Shown here piece by piece: positions 23,601 through 29,956 of a stretch of 29,956 nucleotides of DNA. The notes below the pieces were generated by a model, which worked only from the letters and a program-made list of their open reading frames with translations, searched no databases and had not been told where the DNA came from. Both the position numbers and the translations under genes were made by a program. The stretch's first letter is position 1; each line of letters starts with the position of its first letter. The stretch covers positions 1 through 29,956 of the forward strand of contig JAXJSP010000034.1 in the NCBI GenBank assembly GCA_036310005.1, written 5' to 3'. This stretch comes from JAXJSP01 sp036310005. Lineage in GTDB: Bacteria; Bacillota; Clostridia; Oscillospirales; Acutalibacteraceae.

Positions 23601-24038
23601 ATGGATATTCAGACAATAGGTATGGCTTGTGCCTTAGGACTCTCTGCAATGGGTTCTGCGTTCGGAACAGGTTTTGCGGCTTCGGCATCTGTGGGAGCTT
23701 GGAAAAAATGTTACTCTAACGGTAAACCGGCATCTTTCTTGATGGTTGCTTTTTCGGGCGCACCGTTAACCCAGACAATTTATGGCTTTTTGCTGATGAA
23801 CTTTATTACATCTGCATTTGAGAGCGGAACCGCAAGTGCTATGCTCTGCATGGCAATAGGTATTATCGGCGGTCTTGCAATCGGCCTGTCGGCTCTTTTC
23901 CAAGGTAAAGTTGCAGCAGCATCTGCTGATGCTTTGGGAGAAACAGGTAAGGGCGCTGCAAATTTCTTTATCGTTATCGGTATAGTTGAAACTGTTGCGT
24001 TGTTTACACTTGTATTCAGTTTGTTATTACTGCAGTAA
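23601..24038 (+). CDS. atpK: V-type ATPase proteolipid subunit K, sodium-type signature
   Basis: The 145-residue protein has four membrane helices in two hairpins. The rotor carboxylate is Glu130 (GIVETVALF). Thr57 and Gln58 (PLTQTIYG), Gln101 (FQGKVAAA) and Glu130 correspond in spacing to the ligands Thr64, Gln65, Gln110 and Glu139 of Enterococcus hirae NtpK, a sodium-binding ring. The first hairpin has no acidic residue in its membrane part, as expected for the V-type. It is last in the operon and precedes a strong terminator. Sodium coupling is inferred from these residues. Confidence 0.88.
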   Translation: MDIQTIGMACALGLSAMGSAFGTGFAASASVGAWKKCYSNGKPASFLMVAFSGAPLTQTIYGFLLMNFITSAFESGTASAMLCMAIGIIGGLAIGLSALFQGKVAAASADALGETGKGAANFFIVIGIVETVALFTLVFSLLLLQ

Positions 24039-24055
24039 CACTATTAAAAATGATT

Positions 24056-24105
24056 AAAAAAGAATGTCACAACTTCTTTACTGTATTGTTGTGACATTCT
24101 TTTTA
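24056..24105 (+). terminator. Terminator of the V-ATPase operon
   Basis: A long stem of about 16-17 bp (24057-24073 with 24088-24104, arms AGAATGTCACAAC and complement) closes a 14-base loop and ends in TTTTT. It lies about 18 bases past the last stop codon. Confidence 0.9.
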
Positions 24106-24178
24106 TTCTGATTACTTTTTTACATATATTTGTTGATTTTTATAATGCTTTGTGATAATATTTTTCGGGGTGATAAAT

Positions 24179-24841
24179 ATGAATTTAACAGGAAAAACAA
24201 TAAATTTTATCGGAGACAGCATAACTGAAGGTTGCGGAGTTGAAGATATCGCTAATTGTCGTTTTGATAATGTGATTAAAAAACAATGCAATTTAAAAGC
24301 GGTTTATAATTACGGAATAAGCGCTACCCGTATTGCACATCAAAGGGTTGCATCTGAAATGCCGCGCGCTGATTTGAATTTTTGCGCAAGAGCGTATGAT
24401 TTAAATCCCGATTCAGATATTACTGTCGTTTTTGGCGGAACAAACGATTATGGTCATGGTGATGCTCCGTTTGGCACACTTGAAGATAAAACACCTGATA
24501 CTTTCTGCGGTGCTGTAGAATTTTTGATGAATACATTAAAGGAACTCTATCCTGAAATGACAGTTATTTTTATGACACCGGCTCATCGTATCAATGATGA
24601 TAAACCAAGCGTCAACCCTAAGAAAAATAATAATGCTTATCCTCTTAAGAATTATGTAGATGTCATAAAAACTAAAGGTGAGCAAAAAGGTATTCCGGTA
24701 CTTGATTTGTTCGAAAATCTTGGTTTAGATCCTAATGATGAGAAAATAATGGAAAAATATGCACCCGATGGTCTGCATTTTAATGATTTAGGACACAAAG
24801 TAATTGCCGAGCGCTTAATTAGTTTTATTCAAGATTTATAA
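24179..24841 (+). CDS. SGNH/GDSL-family hydrolase
   Basis: The 220-residue protein has the SGNH blocks in order: FIGDSITEG (10-18) with nucleophile Ser14, Gly in the second block (YGISATR), FGGTNDYGH with the oxyanion Asn, and a C-terminal DGLHFNDLGH with catalytic Asp and His. No signal peptide is present, so it acts in the cytoplasm. Such enzymes are mostly esterases, often sugar deacetylases. The ATG at 24179 has CGGGGTG at 24166-24172; the frame from 24152 lacks a start signal. It is separated from the V-ATPase by a terminator and probably runs with the next SGNH gene. Confidence 0.83.
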   Translation: MNLTGKTINFIGDSITEGCGVEDIANCRFDNVIKKQCNLKAVYNYGISATRIAHQRVASEMPRADLNFCARAYDLNPDSDITVVFGGTNDYGHGDAPFGTLEDKTPDTFCGAVEFLMNTLKELYPEMTVIFMTPAHRINDDKPSVNPKKNNNAYPLKNYVDVIKTKGEQKGIPVLDLFENLGLDPNDEKIMEKYAPDGLHFNDLGHKVIAERLISFIQDL

Positions 24842-24866
24842 AGATTAAAAATTAATTGGAGTTTAT

Positions 24867-25907
24867 ATGAATAATATCAGTAAATTTGATAAAAACTTCA
24901 GAGTAGTAGAACATATTAATAAAGACGGTTTCAATTTTTATAATATTGATAATGAACCGTTTAGTATTCATGGAGTTTTTAAAGAAAACGGAAGATATCA
25001 TCGCATGCCTGAAAGTATTGCTAAAACTGTTAGTGAAGGCGTTTATAATATTAATAACAATACTGCAGGAGGACGCGTAAGATTTAAAACTGACAGTAAA
25101 CGCATAGCAATAATTGCTAAAATGAGTGAAGTGAATAAAAACCCTCATAATCCGTTAACTGCTACTTCAGGCTTTGATATGTATTTTGATGATATGTTTG
25201 TAGGTGCTTTTATACCTACTTTAGATATTACATCCGGATATGAAAGTTGCCTGTCATTTGATAATAATGAAATGAAAAATGTTACTATTAATTTTTCTAT
25301 TAGCAGTAGCCTTGATGAATTATATATCGGTATTGATGAAGGCGCAGTTTTAGAAAGTCCTGTTCCGTATAAAAATATCAAACCGATTGTTTATTACGGT
25401 TCTTCTATAACACAAGGCGGATGCGCATCAAGACCGGGAAATATTTATCAGAATTTTATTTCAAGAAGATTTAACTGCGATTATATAAATTTAGGTTTTT
25501 CAGGAAACGCAAAGGCAGAAGACGAAATTGCTGATTATGTAGCAGACCTTGATATGTCAGTTTTTGTTTATGATTATGACCACAATGCACCTACTGTTGA
25601 ACACTTAAAGAATACTCATGAAAAGATGTTTAAAGCAGTAAGAAGTAAACATCCTGATCTGCCGATAATTATGATGTCAAGGCCCAGATATTATATTGAT
25701 TCTGATGTAGAGCAAAGATTGCAAGTTATAAAAACCACTTATGATAATGCGGTCGCTGCAGGGGATAAGAATGTATATTTAATTACCGGTAAAGAATTAA
25801 TGGCAATAGCCGGTCATGACGGTACTGTCGACTTTGTACATCCTAATGATTTAGGATTTTATTCAATGGCCGAAGCGCTCGCAAATGTCTTAAAAACAAT
25901 TATTTAG
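24867..25907 (+). CDS. Two-domain SGNH hydrolase, carbohydrate-esterase-like
   Basis: The 346-residue protein has an N-terminal beta-sandwich-like domain of about 165 residues (EPFSIHGVFKENGRYHRMP, then RVRFKTDSKRIAI). A C-terminal SGNH domain follows with YYGSSITQGG (nucleophile Ser180), NLGFSGNA, DYDHNAPT, and VHPNDLGF carrying the late His. This layout matches bacterial carbohydrate esterases such as acetyl-xylan or sugar deacetylases. No signal peptide is seen. It follows the previous SGNH gene by 25 bases with TTGGAG as ribosome site. Confidence 0.82.
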   Translation: MNNISKFDKNFRVVEHINKDGFNFYNIDNEPFSIHGVFKENGRYHRMPESIAKTVSEGVYNINNNTAGGRVRFKTDSKRIAIIAKMSEVNKNPHNPLTATSGFDMYFDDMFVGAFIPTLDITSGYESCLSFDNNEMKNVTINFSISSSLDELYIGIDEGAVLESPVPYKNIKPIVYYGSSITQGGCASRPGNIYQNFISRRFNCDYINLGFSGNAKAEDEIADYVADLDMSVFVYDYDHNAPTVEHLKNTHEKMFKAVRSKHPDLPIIMMSRPRYYIDSDVEQRLQVIKTTYDNAVAAGDKNVYLITGKELMAIAGHDGTVDFVHPNDLGFYSMAEALANVLKTII

Positions 25908-25930
25908 TAAATATTATTGTATGATACATA

Positions 25931-25965
25931 AAAAGTTGAGAAACTATGTTTCTCAACTTTTTTTC
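25931..25965. terminator. Terminator after the SGNH gene pair
   Basis: A perfect 14-bp stem, AAAAGTTGAGAAAC at 25931-25944 and its complement at 25948-25961, closes a 3-base loop and is followed by TTT. It can also serve the convergent gene at 25999. Confidence 0.88.
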
Positions 25966-25998
25966 ATAATTATATCTGTAAGCTTATATCAAAAAAAA

Positions 25999-26430
25999 TC
26001 ATTGTGTCATATTTGCATACTTCAAAACTGTTTTCATTTTTTCTTCAAATATTTCCGCGGAAATCAAAGCAATACCTTCTTCATCGCTGAGTACAACTAA
26101 ACGCTCACCGTTTTTAAAACCAAACTTTTCTCTTGCTGCTTTAGGTATCACGATTTGTCCGCGCTCGTTTATTGTAACAGTGCCCCAAATGTTTTTTCCT
26201 TTCGGTGCGGGAGGAATTATTCCGATTTTTTCTTCTTTTTCGGTTTTTAGCAAACTGTCAACAGTTATGTTATAAAAATCTGCCAAACGTTTGCATTTTT
26301 CAATATCAGGTACTGTTGTACCTCTTTCCCATTTAGCATAAGCCTGACGCGAAATGCTGATAATTTCTGCAATATCCTCTTGTGACAATCCGTGTATATT
26401 TCGCAGCATAATTAAATTTTCGTGTAACAT
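25999..26430 (-). CDS. XRE-AbrB two-domain regulator of the ABC operon
   Basis: The 143-residue protein has a Cro/C1 helix-turn-helix in residues 5-60 (LSQEDIAEIISISRQAYAKWERGTTVP). A SpoVT/AbrB swapped-hairpin DNA-binding domain follows around 84-125 (TVTINERGQIVIPKAAREKFG, then GERLVVLSDEEGIALI). Both halves can bind DNA, so it may recognise a composite operator. It is the last gene of the minus-strand ABC operon, 10 bases after the permease, with GGAG before its ATG. It probably regulates that operon. This domain pair occurs in other Clostridia. Confidence 0.85.
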   Translation of the reverse strand: MLHENLIMLRNIHGLSQEDIAEIISISRQAYAKWERGTTVPDIEKCKRLADFYNITVDSLLKTEKEEKIGIIPPAPKGKNIWGTVTINERGQIVIPKAAREKFGFKNGERLVVLSDEEGIALISAEIFEEKMKTVLKYANMTQ

Positions 26431-26440
26431 ATATTATCTC

Positions 26441-27094
26441 CTATAAGTCTATTCTTTCAAAATTTTTACAAGCACATTTATAGGATAAATAAGTAATCAC
26501 AATATATACCGCCGCAGAAATACAAAATAAACAAAGTTGCAAACTGAAAAATTCAAACCCAAAAGCGTTTAATGCCTTTAAACTTGATATATGATGTAAG
26601 GTTTCGCTGATTCCGATTATTATAAAAGTAACAATTATGTGTGTTACAAAAGGCTTTGCAAATTTATACGCTGTTTTAAAGAAACCGCCTACGAAAATCA
26701 AATTAAAAATACTAAAGATAATCAGCGCTATTCCTAAAGCAAAAAGATTTGCATTCATCATAGTGTTTGACTTGTAAGCAATCGCATCTTTTAATATCGT
26801 CATACGAATTATTGTCACTACTGCCATTATAGTTATACTGCAAACTTCAATAAAACAAGAAAAAACAAATTTCCCTTTTACTACGTCCTTTTTTGCAATA
26901 GGTAAGAGAGATGAAAAAACAATATCGTTAGCCTCTCTGGCATTTTGAAAACTTTGAAAAATGCCGAGTGTCACAAAGAATACGCCGCATAAAATCGGAT
27001 ATCCGGGTATAAAAAACATAAACGAAAAGAGGATAAACAAATATGATAAAACAGAAGCGCTGAGTGTTAATTCTTTTTTTAATATGTCTTTCAT
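26441..27094 (-). CDS. ABC-2-type transporter permease
   Basis: The 217-residue protein has about six hydrophobic helices. After the second lies the conserved cytoplasmic stretch FQNAREANDIVFSSLLPIAKKDVVKGK, typical of the ABC-2 permease group found with small YtrB-like ATPases. It overlaps the ATPase gene by 4 bases and so forms one exporter with it. The substrate is unknown; relatives are linked to peptide-antibiotic or envelope stress response. Confidence 0.82.
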   Translation of the reverse strand: MKDILKKELTLSASVLSYLFILFSFMFFIPGYPILCGVFFVTLGIFQSFQNAREANDIVFSSLLPIAKKDVVKGKFVFSCFIEVCSITIMAVVTIIRMTILKDAIAYKSNTMMNANLFALGIALIIFSIFNLIFVGGFFKTAYKFAKPFVTHIIVTFIIIGISETLHHISSLKALNAFGFEFFSLQLCLFCISAAVYIVITYLSYKCACKNFERIDL

Positions 27095-27810
27095 AGTGTT
27101 TTCTCCTTTTCTAAACGCAATATTGTTTGCTCTAAACTTTCACCCTGAAGTGAAAAAGAGGAGCAAAAGTCTTTTACCGACATCGTCGCTTTTATTTTAC
27201 CTTCAGATATATACACAATGTCATCTGCACATTTTTCTAAGTCAGAAATAATGTGCGTAGAGTAAAAAATTGCAGTACCGTTTTCTCTTAGTGCAATAAA
27301 AATATCAAGCAATTCATCACGCGAAAAAGGGTCAAGACCACTTGTAGGCTCATCTAAAATAAGAATTTCCGACTTGTGTGAAAGCGCTAATAACAGATTA
27401 AACTTAACTTTCATTCCTTCTGAAAGTTGAAGCGGAGTTTTGTTTTCGTCTAACGAAAACAATTCAATATATTTACTATAAGCATTTTCATCCCAATTAG
27501 GATAAAAATTTTTTATAACACCGACAATATCTTTCAGTTTTTTCCTCGGATACCAACTGACAGTACCTGTGGAATAACCTATGCGCTTTTTTATTTCTGA
27601 TTCATGACCGATAAGCGGCATATTAAAATAAGTAATTTCTCCGCTGCTCGGATGTATAAGATTCAGCATTGACTTTATAGTGGTGGTTTTGCCTGAACCG
27701 TTTCGACCTACAAAGCCTGTAATTCTGCCCAGCTCAAGACTGAATGTTACATTATCTAATAAAAAAGAGGGGTATTCTTTTTTCAGATTATTGACTTGTA
27801 AAATACTCAT
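27091..27810 (-). CDS. ABC transporter ATP-binding protein
   Basis: The 239-residue protein has Walker A GRNGSGKT (35-42), a signature LSEGM (129-133) in place of LSGGQ, Walker B ILILDEP (149-155), and a switch His186 in STHI. The LSxGMK signature marks the BcrA/YtrB-like subgroup of drug and peptide exporters. The ATG at 27810 has GGAGG 4 bases upstream; the upstream extension to 27873 has no ribosome site. It is the first gene of a three-gene minus-strand operon. Confidence 0.9.
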   Translation of the reverse strand: MSILQVNNLKKEYPSFLLDNVTFSLELGRITGFVGRNGSGKTTTIKSMLNLIHPSSGEITYFNMPLIGHESEIKKRIGYSTGTVSWYPRKKLKDIVGVIKNFYPNWDENAYSKYIELFSLDENKTPLQLSEGMKVKFNLLLALSHKSEILILDEPTSGLDPFSRDELLDIFIALRENGTAIFYSTHIISDLEKCADDIVYISEGKIKATMSVKDFCSSFSLQGESLEQTILRLEKEKTL

Positions 27811-27840
27811 AATGCCTCCAGATTTACGATTTATATGAAT

Positions 27841-27869
27841 ATTGTAACATATAGTTGCACAAAAGTCTA
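27841..27869 (-). promoter_or_regulatory. Possible promoter of the ABC operon
   Basis: On the minus strand TACAAT (27846-27841) is preceded, after 17 bases, by TAGACT (27869-27864), about 31 bases before the ATPase start. The match is moderate. Confidence 0.4.
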
Positions 27870-27949
27870 TCAACCGTAAATTACAAAAGCATTAAAACCT
27901 TGTTATGTTCGGTTGCGTAAATTAATTTTAAATTATGAAATTTTTATGT

Positions 27950-27979
27950 TTGTTTAAGTTATGTACTTTATGATATAAT
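27950..27979 (+). promoter_or_regulatory. Promoter of the decayed two-component system
   Basis: A consensus TATAAT lies at 27974-27979, with TTGTTT at 27950-27955 and an 18-base spacer. It is 41 bases before the response-regulator start. It appears intact although the genes behind it are broken. Confidence 0.5.
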
Positions 27980-28020
27980 TAACAAAAGCAGAATTATTTT
28001 TAAAAAAGGAGGATAAATAT

Positions 28021-28461
28021 ATGAGGCTTTTACTGGCTGAAGATGAACATGCATTATCAAAAGCGCTGAAAACAATTCTCGAAAGAAATAATTATTCGGT
28101 TGATGCGGTTTATGACGGACAAGAAGCACTTGAGTATTTGCAGGCAGATAATTATGACGGTGTGATACTTGATATTATGATGCCGAAAGTAGACGGAATT
28201 ACAGTATTGCAAGAGATCAGAAAAACCGGAAATTTAATTCCCGTGTTGTTGCTTACCGCAAAATCAGAAGTAGATGACAAGGTTTTAGGATTAGATTCAG
28301 GAGCAAACGATTATTTGACAAAACCGTTTAACTCGCGTGAACTTCTTGCAAGAATTCGTGCTATGTTGCGAACACAATCAGTAAAAACAGATTCAAAATT
28401 GCATTTTGGTAATGTAACTTTGGACTGTGCCTCTTATGAGATATCTACTCCGTACTTTTAG
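28021..28461 (+). pseudogene. OmpR-type response regulator lacking its DNA-binding domain
   Basis: Residues 1-120 form a complete receiver domain: Asp8 in AEDEH, phospho-acceptor Asp51 in ILDIMMPK, Thr79 and Lys101 in LTKPF. The winged-helix domain begins at LHFGNVTLDCASYEIS but stops after 146 residues, where about 80 more are expected. The next bases read, in another frame, as the first membrane helix of a histidine kinase. A deletion of the regulator's 3' end and the kinase's 5' end fused the two genes near 28440-28450. The stub could still be made, as GGAGG precedes the ATG, but it cannot bind DNA. Confidence 0.85.
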
Positions 28462-29634
28462 TTTTATTGGTGATTTTCTTTATTGCAAGTGTGATAAACT
28501 ACAGACAAATAGTTGCCGATGCAGACAGTGTTCTGACAATTTTAGCAGAAAATAATGAAAAATTGCCCTTGCCGGGTGATGATAAACCTTTAGATAAAGA
28601 TATAAAGGGTGGTCGTCGTTTTTCTGATGAACTTCACTACGAATCTCGGTATTTTTCTGTCGCTTTTACAGTTAACGGAAATATTGATTCTGTTAATATC
28701 GGAAAAATTGCGGCAGTAGATACTGAAACTGCAGTGAAATATGCTCAGTCTGTTATGAAATCAGGGCTATTACACGGTTTTTGTGATGACTATCGCTATA
28801 TGACATATACTCTTAAGATGAAACTCACATAATATTTTTAGACTGCGGACGCGAAATGAGTTCTTTTAGGATGTTTATATTCACTTGCAGTATTGTTTCT
28901 GCCTTAGGTTTGTTGGCTGTTCTTTTCCTGTTGACTGTTTTCTCGGCACGAATTGTTAAACCTTTTACGGAAAACTACGAAAAACAAAAGCAATTTGTTA
29001 CGGATGCAGGTCACGAACTTAAAACTCCGCTGACTATAATGGATGCTGATGCAGAGGTCCTTGAAATGGATATAGGAAATAATGAGTGGCTTGCTGATAT
29101 TAAAGCGCAGAAAAACGCATGGCACAGTTGACAAACAGTTTGATACAACTATCTCGAATAGAGGAGCAACCGCAAGTTGAGAAAATTATATTTCCGATTT
29201 CAGATTTAGCATTAGAAACCGTAGACAGTTTTCAAACATTGGCAAAAGCCCAAAGCAAAAATCTTTCTTGCTGTATTGAACCGATGCTCTCTATGAACGG
29301 GGATGAAAAATCAATACGCCAACTGATTTCAATTCTTTTGGATAATGCTTTAAAATACTCAGATGATGGCGGCGCAATCGAGTTTTCATTGAAAAAACAG
29401 AAAAATTATATTCAATTAAGTGTGTTTAATACTGCAGAATTTGTTTCAAAAGATAGCCTTTCGCATCTTTTTGACAGGTTTTATCGTGCTGATCAATCAA
29501 GAAATTCATCAACAGGCGGATACGGTCTCGGACTTTCTATAGCAAACGCAATTGTCAGTGCACATAAGGGGAAAATTTATGCTGAAACACAAGATGAAAA
29601 ATCTTTAAAAATTGTTGCAACCTTTCCGATTTAA
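28443..29634 (+). pseudogene. Sensor histidine kinase, broken by deletion and two frameshifts
   Basis: Three frames together encode one kinase. 28443-28816 has a membrane helix (SVLLVLLVIFFIASV) and an extracytoplasmic domain. From 28817, ETHIIFLDCGREM leads into the second helix and the H-box GHELKTPLT. From about 29110 come the rest of the dimerisation domain and the ATPase domain (LLDNALKYS, FDRFYRADQS, GYGLGLSIA). Each frame change is explained by one lost base, near 28815 and near 29110. The N-terminus is missing through the fusion with the regulator. It is adjacent to and divergent from the ABC operon, which it may once have controlled. Confidence 0.85.
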
Positions 29635-29663
29635 CAAACAATAACTTGAATAATTAATTAATG

Positions 29664-29696
29664 AACACTGCTCATTTTTGAGCAGTGTTATTTTTT
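29664..29696 (+). terminator. Terminator after the decayed two-component system
   Basis: An 11-bp stem, AACACTGCTCA at 29664-29674 and its complement at 29679-29689, closes a TTTT loop and is followed by ATTTTTT. Confidence 0.88.
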
Positions 29697-29759
29697 AAAT
29701 TTTAAGTTGAATTAAGTTTCAATTTTAAGTTAAATAAAGGAACGGGTATTAGAATTTAA

Positions 29760-29954
29760 TCATAATAACAAGGTAATACAGAGTAACTGTGCCTTGTTAA
29801 TCTCTCCATTTTTTAAATAAACAGAAGTATCCGTGTTGATAAGAGTACAAACATCAATTATTGCCTCGGCAAGTCCTTGAGGAACATACAAGTGGTCTGT
29901 AGGATTTTGAAGCATTCGCTCAAGTTTTTGCTTGAGTCCCTTGATTTTATGCCT
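29760..29954 (-). CDS. C-terminal end of a possible mobilisation protein (partial)
   Basis: A minus-strand frame enters from the right edge and encodes 64 residues to TGA (29762-29760). It has KGLKQKLERMLQNPTDHLYV, then AEAIIDVCTLINTDTSVY and NGEINKAQ. This resembles the helical C-terminal part of MobA/MobL-like proteins of Clostridia, from memory only. The final residues (LLCITLLL) look out of frame with the expected charged continuation, so the gene may be truncated or frameshifted. The stretch 29697-29759 holds nothing recognisable. Confidence 0.4.
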   Translation of the reverse strand, partial: RHKIKGLKQKLERMLQNPTDHLYVPQGLAEAIIDVCTLINTDTSVYLKNGEINKAQLLCITLLL

Positions 29955-29956
29955 CA

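Noticed and set aside
1..29956. CRISPR array or cas genes
   Set aside because: No regularly spaced direct repeats and no cas-like proteins were seen.

Overview
The window looks like chromosome from a low-GC Clostridia-type Firmicute, probably an uncultured gut lineage. The basis is AT-rich coding sequence, strong AGGAGG-type ribosome sites, intrinsic terminators with U-tracts, and Firmicute families (XRE-AbrB regulator, AzlCD, DUF2500, PnuC). Both edges carry mobile-element debris, so it is accessory-rich sequence.

Layout. (1) 1-1571 is a degraded junction: two small ORFs and a frameshifted one, a tRNA 3'-end-like module with a terminator, a low-complexity inverted repeat, an IS3-type OrfA fragment and a pnuC gene lacking its 5' part. 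(2) 1730-2167 is an XRE regulator with a zinc-binding tail. (3) 2228-8393 is an AraC regulator divergent from a six-gene sugar operon: cytoplasmic TIM-barrel hydrolase-like protein, two SIS proteins flanking a PfkB kinase, a protein resembling a stand-alone oxidoreductase C-terminal domain, and a Gfo/Idh/MocA protein. (4) 8470-8717 is a probable free-standing structured RNA with its own promoter and terminator. (5) 8800-9439 is a DUF2500 protein and a small lipoprotein; 9513-9806 is an MGMT-like protein. (6) 9826-15601 is a second AraC regulator divergent from a five-gene operon: NagB-like, sugar isomerase/epimerase, two Gfo/Idh/MocA proteins and NagA-like. (7) 15691-16712 is azlDC. (8) 16966-24038 is a V-type ATPase operon in the order E-DUF2764-A-B-D-I-K, the order known from spirochaetes and chlamydiae rather than the usual Firmicute order, with a sodium-type rotor signature. 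(9) 24179-25907 holds two SGNH hydrolases. (10) 25999-27810 is an ABC exporter with an XRE-AbrB regulator. (11) 28021-29634 is a two-component system destroyed by a fusing deletion and two frameshifts. (12) 29760-29954 is the C-terminal end of a possible mobilisation protein.

Working model (inference). The two AraC-controlled operons together look like one intracellular catabolic route for an unusual amino sugar or glycoside. It would use deacetylation (NagA-like), deamination or isomerisation (NagB-like), sugar phosphorylation (PfkB), isomerisation (SIS and epimerase proteins) and redox steps by three Gfo/Idh/MocA proteins, several with atypical motifs. No transporter or secreted glycosidase is encoded here, so uptake must lie elsewhere. 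The best candidates for something undescribed are this pathway, the 8505-8717 RNA and the stand-alone domain protein at 6617-7315.
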